From: Microbacterium dauci
Lineage (GTDB): Bacteria > Actinomycetota > Actinomycetes > Actinomycetales > Microbacteriaceae
DNA: 64,000 bases
NCBI RefSeq assembly: GCF_030065535.1
Contig: NZ_JASJND010000006.1
Span: 310,001 to 374,000, forward strand
Direction: 5' to 3'
Positions 1 through 7,338 of the stretch are shown piece by piece. Position numbers and translations under genes: made by a program. Under the pieces are notes generated by a model. The model did no database searches and had not been told where the DNA came from. It was given only the letters and a program-made list of their open reading frames with translations. The first letter of the stretch is position 1. Every line of letters starts with the position of its first letter.

Positions 1-546
1 GAGAGGACCGCCGACTTCGCGGAGGGTGCCGCGCATGAGACCGAGGTGCACCTCGCACAGCTTGTCGCGGTGTCCTGCCTGGGACTCAGCGTGCGCGCAG
101 GGGGTGAGTTCGACGGTGAGGTCGTCTTCATCGACGACGGGGTCGAAGCCGCCGTCGAGCAGCTGTTCGACAAGGGCGTCGAGTTGGTGCTGGGACTCGC
201 CGGTGAGGGCCCCGGCGGTCTCGGGCATGACCTTGCGCATCAGCTCGCCGCGGCTGATGGCTGCCTGCACTTTGCGGCGGTGCTCGTCGCTGGAGACCTG
301 GGCGCCGTCGACGGCGCGGTAGAGCACTCGGGGGCGGCCGCGAACGGCGCGCTTCTCGGTTTCGGTCGCGACGAAGCCGCGCTCGATGAGGCGTTGGAGG
401 TGCTCGCGGACGGTGTTGGCGTGGAGGCCGGTCGCGGTGACAAGGTCGCCGACGGTCTGGTGAGGGGTTGTCTGGAGCAGGTGGAGGATCTCCACGCGCG
501 AAGCGGTGGAGATGGCGCTGTACGCGACTGGACGCCCCGACGTCAT
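1..546 (-). CDS. ArsR-type HTH regulator with C-terminal Cys/His motif (C-terminus cut by window edge)
   Basis: The visible 182 residues start at ATG 546 and run off the left edge, so the protein is incomplete. Residues 1-70 form a winged helix: ASRVEILHLLQ, then a recognition region around HANTVREHLQRLIERG, then a basic wing. The distal part holds PCAH...CEVHLGLM, the Cys/His signature of the COG2345 (SufR-like) group, which in some members binds an iron-sulfur cluster. The start is supported by GATAAT six bases upstream and by GGAGG next to the ATG. It is divergent from the DUF427 gene with 52 bases between starts, so it may control that gene. Family assignment is good; the signal sensed is unknown. 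Confidence 0.8.
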   Translation of the reverse strand, partial: MTSGRPVAYSAISTASRVEILHLLQTTPHQTVGDLVTATGLHANTVREHLQRLIERGFVATETEKRAVRGRPRVLYRAVDGAQVSSDEHRRKVQAAISRGELMRKVMPETAGALTGESQHQLDALVEQLLDGGFDPVVDEDDLTVELTPCAHAESQAGHRDKLCEVHLGLMRGTLREVGGPL

Positions 547-552
547 GCCTCC

Positions 553-558
553 ATTATC
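553..558 (-). promoter_or_regulatory. -10 hexamer GATAAT of the ArsR-type gene
   Basis: Reading the minus strand, GATAAT lies six bases before ATG 546, the same spacing as the many TANNNT boxes in this window. GGAGG sits between box and start, so either a leaderless or a very short leader transcript is possible. Confidence 0.5.
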
Positions 559-586
559 GCCCGCCCCGCGGGCGGTGGCGCGGTCG

Positions 587-592
587 TAGGGT
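587..592 (+). promoter_or_regulatory. -10 hexamer TAGGGT, leaderless start of DUF427 gene
   Basis: TAGGGT is followed by six bases and ATG 599. It is about 30 bases from the divergent -10 box of the regulator gene. Confidence 0.55.
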
Positions 593-598
593 GAGGAC

Positions 599-1096
599 AT
601 GCGGCATCCCGAACCAGATCCAGTCGGTCCCGGCCAGGAGAGCGTGTGGGACTATCCGCGCCCGCCGCGGGTCGAGCGTGTCGAGGGGCGCGTGACCATC
701 ACCCTCGGTGGTGAGGTCATCGTCGACACGTCGGATGTGGTGCGGATTCTCGAGACCAGCCACCCGCCGGTCTACGCCTTGCCGATCGCCGCGTTCGTGC
801 CCGGTTCGTTGACGGATGCCGAGGGCTCTTCGGTGTGCGAGTTCAAAGGCGCCGCGCGGTACTTCGACGTCCACGGTGGCGGCAGGGTGCGGGAGCGGGC
901 GGGGTGGGGGTATCCGTCGCCGGAGCCCGGCTATGAGGTTCTCGCCGACCGGGTGTCCGTGTACGGGCAGGGGATGGACGAGTGCACCGTGGCGGGCGAG
1001 GTCGTCGTACCGCAGCCTGGGAGGTACTACGGCGGATGGATCACGAGCTGGGTCGTCGGTCCCTTCAAGGGCGGACCCGGCTCGATGGGGTGGTGA
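599..1096 (+). CDS. DUF427 domain protein
   Basis: A 165-residue soluble protein with the DUF427 pattern: an early VWDYPRPPRVE segment, VRILETSHPPVYALP, the central CEFKGAARYFD core, and YCV-like C-terminal residues replaced by RYYGGWITSWVVGPFKG. DUF427 proteins are small beta-rich proteins of undetermined biochemical role that are common in actinobacteria. No signal peptide or membrane segment is seen. The start is set by the leaderless -10 box at 587-592. It is divergent from the ArsR-type regulator, the only contextual clue to control. Family call is firm; function is unknown. Confidence 0.85.
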   Translation: MRHPEPDPVGPGQESVWDYPRPPRVERVEGRVTITLGGEVIVDTSDVVRILETSHPPVYALPIAAFVPGSLTDAEGSSVCEFKGAARYFDVHGGGRVRERAGWGYPSPEPGYEVLADRVSVYGQGMDECTVAGEVVVPQPGRYYGGWITSWVVGPFKGGPGSMGW

Positions 1097-1172
1097 CCGC
1101 GTTGCGGGGTGCGGGCGCAGCGCGCGGTCGCCCCGCGAGCAGAGCGAGTCGAAGCGCCGGAACCGAGGCGGT

Positions 1173-1419
1173 TCAGAACGGCGGAAGTGTGATGTCGGCA
1201 GGGGTGAAGGCGACGGCCGGGGTGGGCGCGTCTTCTCTCTAGATCCTGCCGAGGGGTGAGGTCCATTCGATGACACCACCCGAAAGTTGTCGGACGTTCC
1301 AGTACGTGCAGTGCTTCATCGAGTGATGTCGCTGGCACAGGTGGCAAAGTTTGCAGGTGTGGGTCTTCCCGCCGAGCGCGTGATCCTCGTTGTGGTCGAT
1401 CTGGCAGCGGACCGCAGCG
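1173..1419 (-). pseudogene. Degraded HNH endonuclease (DUF222 type), C-terminal remnant with internal stop
   Basis: Reading the minus strand from about 1419 to the TGA at 1173-1175, one frame gives RCQIDHNEDHALGG, then LCQRHHSMKH, GGVIEWTSPLGR, and after a TAG codon, EDAPTPAVAFTP. These are the HNH core and tail of the DUF222/13E12-type HNH endonucleases that are abundant in Microbacteriaceae. The N-terminal two thirds are missing, there is no start codon, and TAG (about 1236-1238) replaces the residue after GRI. The remnant abuts the kinase stop at 1420 in a different frame. The stretch 1097-1172 holds nothing I recognise. Confidence 0.8.
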
Positions 1420-2973
1420 TCAGGGAGCGGGTGTTTCGGGGGCAGGCGACGGTGCCACCGGGGCCGGCGTCTCGGCCGGAGTGGTCGGTTCCGGTTCGGG
1501 CTCGGGTTCGGGCTCGGTCGGCTCCGTCGGCTCCGGTTCGGGTGTCGTCGGTGTCGGTTCGGGGCTCTCGACCTCTTCGGTCGGCTCCGGTTCGGGGGTG
1601 GGGCTGGGTGATTCCTCTTCTTGCTCCACCGGTCGCTCGTTGCTCACGACCACCTCGGCGGGCACCGTCACGGTCGGGGTCGGGGTGCTGGCGGGGGAGG
1701 GCTCGGTGACAACCGGCGCGTCGACCGGGTCGTCATCCGGCGAGCCGAAGGCGCCGAGTCCCCACGCGCCGAGGCCGAGGGTCGCGATCGCGCCGACGGT
1801 GGCGGCACCGATCAGGAGGCCGCGTCGTCTGCCACGACGAACGTCGGATGCCGCGGCCGCGTCGGAACCATCGGTGCCGAGGTGCAAGATCGCGGTCCGC
1901 GGCGCAGCGGCATCCGTCGAGATTGCGGCCATGGCACCGGTCGCTTCGGGGTCGGGGGTCGGTGTCGCCACCGCCTCCGTCAACGCGGACGCGCCGTCGA
2001 CCGGCGGCGCCACCGCGCCTGCGACGGCCGCTCCCGGGGCCACGACGCCTGCAGCCGGGATCACGTCGGTCACGGCATCGTCGCTCGCAGGTCGGCGGTC
2101 GACTAGCGGCGGCGAGACCGTGACCGCGCCGGTGACCGCCAGGGCGGATGCCGCGACCGCGACCTCGAGCGCATCGGGGCGAGCGTCCGGGTCGATTCGC
2201 GTCATCCGCTCGAGCAGGTCGCGCCACCCCGGCCCGAGTGTCGCAGGCAGCTCCGGAGCAGCGTTCAGGCGGGCCAGGGCCGAGGCGACCCCCACCGCGT
2301 GGGGGAAGGCCGGTTCGCCCGCGAGCGCTTCGATCAGCACCAGCCCGAGCGCGTAGATGTCCGCCGGCGGCGCGGGGACGGCGCCGTTCACCTGCTCGGG
2401 GGCGAGATACGCGGCCGTCCCGATGATGTCACCCGGGTTCGTGACCCGCGTGTGGTCGACGAGGTACGCGATACCGAAGTCGGCGAGCTTCGCGCGGAAC
2501 GCGCGCCCCGGGAGTTGCGCCGGGGTGAGCAGGATGTTCGACGGCTTGAGGTCGCGGTGCACGATGCCGGCGGTGTGGGCGACGTGGAGCGCCTCGGCGA
2601 GTTCGGCAGCGAGGTGGGAAGCATCCTGCTCGTCCAGGGGGCCGGTCGCGAGTCGTTCCCGAAGCGTCGGGCCTTCGACCAACTCCATGACGAGGTACTC
2701 GTGGTCGGCCTCGCCGTCGAGGTGGGCATCGAGCAGCATCACAAGGGACGGGTGGTTCAGCGCCGCCAGCGCCGCCATCTCGCCGCGAGCGCGTTCCGGC
2801 GCGGTCACACCATCGGCCCCGGCGCGGATGATCTTCACCGCGACATCCCTCCCGAGGATCACGTCGAATGCGCGGAACACGTCGGCCATGCCGCCGCTGC
2901 CCAGGCGGTCGCCGAGGCGGTACCTGCCGTCGAGCAGTTCGGTGTGGGTGGAGCGGTCGTCTGGGTCGGCCAT
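1420..2973 (-). CDS. Membrane Ser/Thr protein kinase (PknB-like, no PASTA)
   Basis: A 517-residue eukaryotic-type kinase starting at ATG 2973, preceded by GGAGG at normal spacing; a longer in-frame start at 3072 lacks a ribosome site. Visible motifs are the glycine loop LGSGGMADVF (24-33), Lys47 in AVKII, HRDLKPSN (139-146, catalytic Asp141), DFG (165-167) and APEQ. A Pro/Ala-rich linker leads to one membrane segment (GLLIGAATVGAIATLGLGAW). The outside tail of about 100 residues is Pro/Glu/Thr repeats (EPEPTEPTEPEPEP) rather than PASTA domains, so ligand sensing probably differs from PknB. It is likely to act in cell-wall or growth signalling, by analogy only. The gene ends against a broken HNH gene. 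Confidence 0.9.
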   Translation of the reverse strand: MADPDDRSTHTELLDGRYRLGDRLGSGGMADVFRAFDVILGRDVAVKIIRAGADGVTAPERARGEMAALAALNHPSLVMLLDAHLDGEADHEYLVMELVEGPTLRERLATGPLDEQDASHLAAELAEALHVAHTAGIVHRDLKPSNILLTPAQLPGRAFRAKLADFGIAYLVDHTRVTNPGDIIGTAAYLAPEQVNGAVPAPPADIYALGLVLIEALAGEPAFPHAVGVASALARLNAAPELPATLGPGWRDLLERMTRIDPDARPDALEVAVAASALAVTGAVTVSPPLVDRRPASDDAVTDVIPAAGVVAPGAAVAGAVAPPVDGASALTEAVATPTPDPEATGAMAAISTDAAAPRTAILHLGTDGSDAAAASDVRRGRRRGLLIGAATVGAIATLGLGAWGLGAFGSPDDDPVDAPVVTEPSPASTPTPTVTVPAEVVVSNERPVEQEEESPSPTPEPEPTEEVESPEPTPTTPEPEPTEPTEPEPEPEPEPTTPAETPAPVAPSPAPETPAP

Positions 2974-3079
2974 CCTCGTCCTCCGTGCGCGTGCTGGTCG
3001 CGCGGTTTCCTCGACGATAGTCAGCCATCGCCAGGCGGCAACCCGCCTTGACGAGTCTCCGCCGACCTGCAAGGGGCGA

Positions 3080-4108
3080 TCAGGCGCGGGTCGACTCCCA
3101 CCCGAGGCTCGGCGCGACGTATTTCGCGAACGCCTCGACGATCCGGAGATTGAACTCGACGCCCAACTGCGAGGGGATGGTGAGCATCAGGGTGTCGGCG
3201 GCTGCGACCGCGGCATCCTGCTGCAACTGCTCGACGAGCCGGTCGGGGGTGCCTGCGTAGGTGCGGCCGAAGGTCGCGTGCATGCCGTCGATGACGCCGA
3301 TACCGCCCTGCTCGGCAGAGCGACCGAAGTACAGGTCGTCCTCGGCCGTCGTGATCGGGAACACCGAGCGGCTCACCGAGACGCGCGGGGTGCCGGGGTG
3401 ACCGGCATCCGACCAAGCCTGGCGGAACCCGTCGATCTGCTCAGCCTGCAGCAGGTCGAACTCGCGGCCGTCGGCCTCGGTGAGGAGGGTCGACGACATG
3501 AGGTTCACACCCTGCTGCCCGGCCCAGACCGCCGTGTCGCGGTTGCCCGCACCCCACCACACGCGCGAGCGCAGGCCGGGGGAGTGGGGCTCCACCCGCT
3601 GCGGCCCGCTCGCCCCGCCGAACGGGCTCGACGGGTCGCCCTCGGCCATGCCCTCGCCGTCGATCGCGCGAAGGAACGTCGAGAAGTGGTCGCGGGCGAT
3701 GTCGGCGCCTCGGGGATCCTGCGAACCGGTGTACCCGAACGCCTCGTAGCCCTTCACGACGGTCTCGGGTGACCCGCGGCTCACGCCGAGCGCGAGTCGC
3801 CCGCCCGAGATCAGGTCGACCGATGCCGCCTCCTCGGCGAGATACAGGGGGTTCTCGTACCGCATGTCGATGACCCCGGTGCCCACCTCGATGCGCTCCG
3901 TCTTCGCGGCGATGGCCGCGAGCAGCGGCATCGGCGAGGACTGCTGGCGCGCGAAGTGATGGACGCGGAACGCGATGCCGTTCACACCGAGGTCGTCCAG
4001 GCCCTGCGCGAGGTCGATGGCCTGGAGCATCGAGTCACCGGCGGTGAGCTCGCGACCGCGACCGAGCGGGCCGTAGTGGCCGAAGGAGAGGGTGCCGAAG
4101 CGCTGCAT
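3080..4108 (-). CDS. LLM-class flavin-dependent oxidoreductase
   Basis: A 342-residue luciferase-like monooxygenase of the F420/FMN superfamily. The N-terminus MQRFGTLSFGHYGPLG fits the first barrel strand, so I place the start at ATG 4108 rather than the in-frame ATG at 4150, whose extra 14 residues are not conserved-looking. Other family features are GVNGIAFRVHHFA, the RIEVGTGVIDMRYENP strand, ISGGRLALGVSRGSPE and a C-terminal DTLMLTIPSQ segment. The substrate cannot be read from sequence. It lies 82 bases downstream of the SDR-type gene on the same strand and may be co-transcribed with it. Confidence 0.85.
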   Translation of the reverse strand: MQRFGTLSFGHYGPLGRGRELTAGDSMLQAIDLAQGLDDLGVNGIAFRVHHFARQQSSPMPLLAAIAAKTERIEVGTGVIDMRYENPLYLAEEAASVDLISGGRLALGVSRGSPETVVKGYEAFGYTGSQDPRGADIARDHFSTFLRAIDGEGMAEGDPSSPFGGASGPQRVEPHSPGLRSRVWWGAGNRDTAVWAGQQGVNLMSSTLLTEADGREFDLLQAEQIDGFRQAWSDAGHPGTPRVSVSRSVFPITTAEDDLYFGRSAEQGGIGVIDGMHATFGRTYAGTPDRLVEQLQQDAAVAAADTLMLTIPSQLGVEFNLRIVEAFAKYVAPSLGWESTRA

Positions 4109-4189
4109 GCCGGATGCAACGCGGCATCCGCTCGGTGCATTCCGGCGCATGGAACGAGGGTGGCCGAGATGGCCACCCCCGTCGCCGGA

Positions 4190-5050
4190 TCAGTTCGCGC
4201 GGGCGGCGCGGATCGCCTCGGCGAACGGCGTCGTCGGACGGCCGATGAGGCGGGCGAGCGTCGGGTCGGCGTCGGCGAGCACGCCGCGGGCGATTCCCGT
4301 CTGCATCGCGGTCACGAATTCGACGGTGCCCGCGTCGAGGCCGGCGGCGGTCAGGCCGGCGCGAAGCTGCGACTCGTCGATCGGCACGAAGGTCACCTCG
4401 CGACCGAGCGCCTCGCCGAACGCGGCGGCCATGTCGTCGTACGACACGGCGGTGTCGCCGGAGAGCTCGTAGACCTGGCCCAGGTGACCGTCCTCGGTGA
4501 GAACGACGGCCGCCGCTGCGGCGTAGTCGGCGCGGCTCGCCGCCGCGATCCGCGCGTCGCCGCCGACGGCTGAGAACGAGCCGGTGTCGGCTGCGGCCGC
4601 GGCGTCGCCGAGGTGGTTCTCGATGTACCAGTTGTTGCGGAGGATCACGGCGGGCACACCGCTCGCGGCGATCGCCTCCTCGGTCGCCTTGTGGTCGGGC
4701 GCGAGCACGAAGTCGACCGTGTCGGCGTGCGCGAGGCTCGTGTACACGAGCTGGGCGACGCCCGCCTCGCGGGCCGCATCGATGACCGTGCGGTGCTGGG
4801 CGAAGCGCGAACCGGGCTCCGAGCTCGAGATGAGCAGCACGCGGTCGACGCCCTCGAGGGCGGTCGTGACGGATGCCGCGTCGTCGTAGTCGAGCGGGAC
4901 GACGCGGATGCCGCGGTCGGCGAGGTCCTGCGCCTTCGACACCGTGCGGGCTCCGGCGACGATGTCGCCCGCGGCGACGCCGCGCGCGAGGAGGGCATCG
5001 ACGACGAGGTGTCCGAGGTGGCCGCTGGCGGCGGTGACGAGGATGGTCAT
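4190..5050 (-). CDS. NAD(P)H-binding SDR-type (NmrA/QorB-like) oxidoreductase
   Basis: A 286-residue Rossmann protein with TAASGHLGHLVVDALL at residues 5-20 as the nucleotide-binding glycine motif. The motif ILRNNWYIENHL and the overall length match atypical SDR proteins of the QorB/NmrA group, which reduce quinones or sense NADP. The start ATG 5050 has AAAGGA at good spacing. The gene is divergent from an HxlR-type regulator with palindromic sites between them. This matches the common arrangement in which HxlR proteins control quinone- or aldehyde-responsive reductases. The natural substrate is not known. Confidence 0.85.
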   Translation of the reverse strand: MTILVTAASGHLGHLVVDALLARGVAAGDIVAGARTVSKAQDLADRGIRVVPLDYDDAASVTTALEGVDRVLLISSSEPGSRFAQHRTVIDAAREAGVAQLVYTSLAHADTVDFVLAPDHKATEEAIAASGVPAVILRNNWYIENHLGDAAAAADTGSFSAVGGDARIAAASRADYAAAAAVVLTEDGHLGQVYELSGDTAVSYDDMAAAFGEALGREVTFVPIDESQLRAGLTAAGLDAGTVEFVTAMQTGIARGVLADADPTLARLIGRPTTPFAEAIRAARAN

Positions 5051-5128
5051 GGGGGAGTCCTTTCGCTGGAGCGCGGTGTCGCGCTGCAGATCCGGAACGA
5101 GTCGTCGATCGTCCGCATTCCGAGACGG

Positions 5129-5154
5129 AGGTACCCACCTTTCGGTAAGGTACC
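5129..5154. promoter_or_regulatory. Candidate HxlR operator: two GGTACC palindromes
   Basis: GGTACC occurs at 5130-5135 and again at 5149-5154, each preceded by A, with TACC-N8-GGTA embedded across the middle. The second copy overlaps the -10 box TAAGGT (5146-5151) of the HxlR gene, so protein binding here would block its leaderless promoter. This fits autoregulation and control of the divergent SDR gene; it is an inference from position and symmetry. Confidence 0.5.
5146..5151 (+). promoter_or_regulatory. -10 hexamer TAAGGT, leaderless start of HxlR gene
   Basis: TAAGGT is six bases before ATG 5158 and overlaps one of the GGTACC palindromes. Confidence 0.55.
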
Positions 5155-5157
5155 TAC

Positions 5158-5520
5158 ATGGCGGTGAGTTTCCGGCAATTGCGCGAGTCCGCGCCCGGTG
5201 TCTTCGGGGACGGGTGTCCGACGCGCACCGTGCTCGATCACGTCATGAGCAAGTGGGGCGTCCTCGTGCTCATGGCCTTGACCGACGGCACGGCCCGATG
5301 GGGCGAGCTCAAGCGCACCGTGGACGGCGTGAGCGAGAAGATGCTCGCCTCGACGCTCCGCACCCTCGTCGACGACGGTCTCGTGGCGCGCGTGTCATAC
5401 CCCGAGGTCCCGCCGCGCGTCGAGTACTCGCTGACGGCGCGCGGCGAGGAGCTTATGGCGCGGATGATGCCGCTCATGGCCTGGATCGGCGACAACGCGG
5501 ACGACATCCTCGCCCGCTGA
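5158..5520 (+). CDS. HxlR-family winged-helix regulator
   Basis: A 120-residue MarR-like regulator of the HxlR group. The signature is CPTRTVLDHVMSKWGVLVL (residues 20-38), followed by RWGELKRTV...SEKMLASTLRTLVDDGLV and the wing YSLTARGEELM. Cys20 is in the N-terminal position used by several HxlR proteins (YodB, for example) to sense electrophiles or disulfide stress. The start is fixed by the -10 box at 5146-5151. It is divergent from the SDR oxidoreductase, the likely target. It does not overlap the downstream aldo/keto reductase. Confidence 0.9.
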   Translation: MAVSFRQLRESAPGVFGDGCPTRTVLDHVMSKWGVLVLMALTDGTARWGELKRTVDGVSEKMLASTLRTLVDDGLVARVSYPEVPPRVEYSLTARGEELMARMMPLMAWIGDNADDILAR

Positions 5521-5561
5521 GCGCGACCCGACCTCCTGTCTGCGCGTGTCAGGATCGAAGG

Positions 5562-6512
5562 ATGACCACGCTCGGAACCAGTGACCTCGACGTCTTCCCC
5601 CTTTCTTTCGGCGGCAACGTGTTCGGTTGGACCGCCGACCGCGACACCTCGTTCGCCCTGCTCGATGCCTTCGTCGCCGGCGGCGGCGACTTCGTCGACA
5701 CGGCGGACGTGTACAGCGCGTGGGTGCCCGGGAACGCGGGTGGCGAGAGCGAGGTCATCGTCGGCGAGTGGCTCGCTTCGCGACGTCCCGAGCGCGTCGT
5801 CGTCGCCACGAAGGTGAGCATGCACCCGGAGTTCAAGGGGCTCTCGGCCGCGAACGTCCGCGCCGCGGCCGAAGCATCGCTCCGCCGCCTCGGCGTCGAC
5901 ACGATCGACCTGTACTACGCGCACGCCGAAGACCCCGAGACGCCGCTCGAAGAGACCGTCGCCGCATTCGGTGCCCTCGTAGCGGACGGCCTCATCCGCT
6001 ACCCCGCGATCTCCAACTTCTCGGCCGAGGCGACGCGCGAGTGGATCCGCATCGCGAGCGAGCTCGGCGTCGCGGCGCCGGTCGCGACCCAGCCGCGCTA
6101 CAACCTCGTTGCCCGCTCGGTCGAGGCGGACGTCCTCCCCACGGCCGCCGAGGCCGGCCTCGCGGTCGTGCCCTACTCGGCGCTGGCGAGTGGCTTCCTC
6201 ACCGGCAAATACCGCTCGTCCGATCCGACCGGCCAGTCGTCGCCTCGCGCCGGCACCGCCGCGTCGTACGCGACCCCCGAGGGCCTCGCGATCATCGCCG
6301 CGCTCGAGCAGATCGCGGCAACCCACGACGTGACCGTCGCATCGGCCGCGCTCGGCTGGCTGCGTGCGAAGGGCGCCGTGCCGATCGCGTCGGGCTCCCG
6401 CGTCGAGCAGGTGGACGGTCTTCTCGCCGGTGCCCGGCTCGAGCTCTCGGCCGACGAGGTCGCCGCGCTCGACGCCGCGTCCGACGCCTACGCCGCAGCG
6501 AAGGTGGCCTGA
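5562..6512 (+). CDS. Aldo/keto reductase
   Basis: A 316-residue (beta/alpha)8 NADPH-dependent oxidoreductase. The catalytic tetrad is visible: Asp46 and Tyr51 in FVDTADVYSAW, Lys84 in ATKV and His121 in LYYAHAED. The C-terminal ALGWLRAKGAVPIASGSR supplies the NADPH phosphate-binding region. ATG 5562 is preceded by CAGGAT with a six-base gap and by GAAGG. It should reduce aldehydes or ketones to alcohols in the cytoplasm; the specific substrate is unknown. The neighbouring HxlR/SDR pair suggests a small carbonyl-detoxification group. Confidence 0.9.
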   Translation: MTTLGTSDLDVFPLSFGGNVFGWTADRDTSFALLDAFVAGGGDFVDTADVYSAWVPGNAGGESEVIVGEWLASRRPERVVVATKVSMHPEFKGLSAANVRAAAEASLRRLGVDTIDLYYAHAEDPETPLEETVAAFGALVADGLIRYPAISNFSAEATREWIRIASELGVAAPVATQPRYNLVARSVEADVLPTAAEAGLAVVPYSALASGFLTGKYRSSDPTGQSSPRAGTAASYATPEGLAIIAALEQIAATHDVTVASAALGWLRAKGAVPIASGSRVEQVDGLLAGARLELSADEVAALDAASDAYAAAKVA

Positions 6513-6547
6513 GCCGCAGGACGGATGCCGCGCTCTCGCGCCCCGGA

Positions 6548-6553
6548 TACCCT
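6548..6553 (+). promoter_or_regulatory. -10 hexamer TACCCT, leaderless start of trhO
   Basis: TACCCT is six bases before GTG 6560 and decides this start, since no good ribosome site or alternative ATG is nearby. Confidence 0.55.
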
Positions 6554-6559
6554 GGGGGC

Positions 6560-7291
6560 GTGGCATCCGTCCTGAACATCTCGGCCTATCTCTTCACGCG
6601 CATCGACGATCCGTCGGTGCTGCGTGAGGTGCTGCTCGCGCGCGCCGAGGAGCGGGCGCTGAAGGGGACGGTCCTGATCGCCGAAGAGGGCGTGAACATG
6701 TTCCTCGCCGGGACGGCGGATGCGGTCCGCGGGTTCGTCGACGAGCTGCGCGCAGACCCTCGCTTCGTCGAACTCACGACGAAGGAGAGCTGGTCGGACG
6801 ATCAGCCGTTCCGCAAGATGCTCGTCAAGGTGAAGCGCGAGATCATCCGGATGGATCGCCCGACGATCCGCCCGGAAGCCGGCCGCGCGCCGGCGGTCGA
6901 CCCGAAGACCCTGCACCGCTGGCTCGAGCAGGGACACGACGACGCCGGCCGCGAAGTGGTGATGCTCGACACGCGCAACGCCTTCGAGGTCGACCACGGC
7001 ACGTTCGCCGGTGCGCTCGACTGGCGGATCGAGAAGTTCACCGAGTTCCCGGATGCCGCCACCCGGCACCGCGCCGACCTCGAGGGCAAGACCGTCGTCA
7101 GCTTCTGCACCGGCGGCATCCGCTGCGAGAAGGCTGCGATCCACCTCCGCGAGGAGGGCGTCGACGCGCTCCAGCTCGACGGCGGGATCCTCGGCTACTT
7201 CGAGCACGTCGGCGGCGACCACTTCGACGGCGACTGCTTCGTGTTCGACGAGCGCCGTACCGTCGACGCCCGCCTGGCGCCGTCGACCTGA
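6560..7291 (+). CDS. trhO: tRNA uridine-34 hydroxylase (rhodanese-like TrhO/YceA)
   Basis: A 243-residue protein with an N-terminal acylphosphatase-like domain (LNISAYLFTRI, KGTVLIAEEGVN) and a C-terminal rhodanese domain with the active loop SFCTGGIRCEKA, Cys183 being the expected catalytic residue. TrhO proteins use oxygen to hydroxylate U34 of certain tRNAs on the way to 5-methoxyuridine-type modifications. The protein is shorter than the E. coli enzyme because the C-terminal zinc-type extension is missing (it ends DARLAPST), as in many actinobacteria. The start is GTG under a leaderless promoter. Confidence 0.9.
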   Translation: MASVLNISAYLFTRIDDPSVLREVLLARAEERALKGTVLIAEEGVNMFLAGTADAVRGFVDELRADPRFVELTTKESWSDDQPFRKMLVKVKREIIRMDRPTIRPEAGRAPAVDPKTLHRWLEQGHDDAGREVVMLDTRNAFEVDHGTFAGALDWRIEKFTEFPDAATRHRADLEGKTVVSFCTGGIRCEKAAIHLREEGVDALQLDGGILGYFEHVGGDHFDGDCFVFDERRTVDARLAPST

Positions 7292-7326
7292 GCGCTGACG
7301 CCCCGGGCACTGTCGGCGCCGACCGC

Positions 7327-7332
7327 TAGCCT
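7327..7332 (+). promoter_or_regulatory. -10 hexamer TAGCCT, leaderless start of YcaQ-like gene
   Basis: TAGCCT is six bases before ATG 7339. Confidence 0.55.
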
Positions 7333-7338
7333 CGACGC

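Noticed and set aside
1481..1620. Repetitive GGTTCGGGCTC-type DNA as a possible CRISPR or VNTR array
   Set aside because: It is coding DNA for the Pro/Glu/Thr tail of the kinase; repeat units are short, irregular and in frame.
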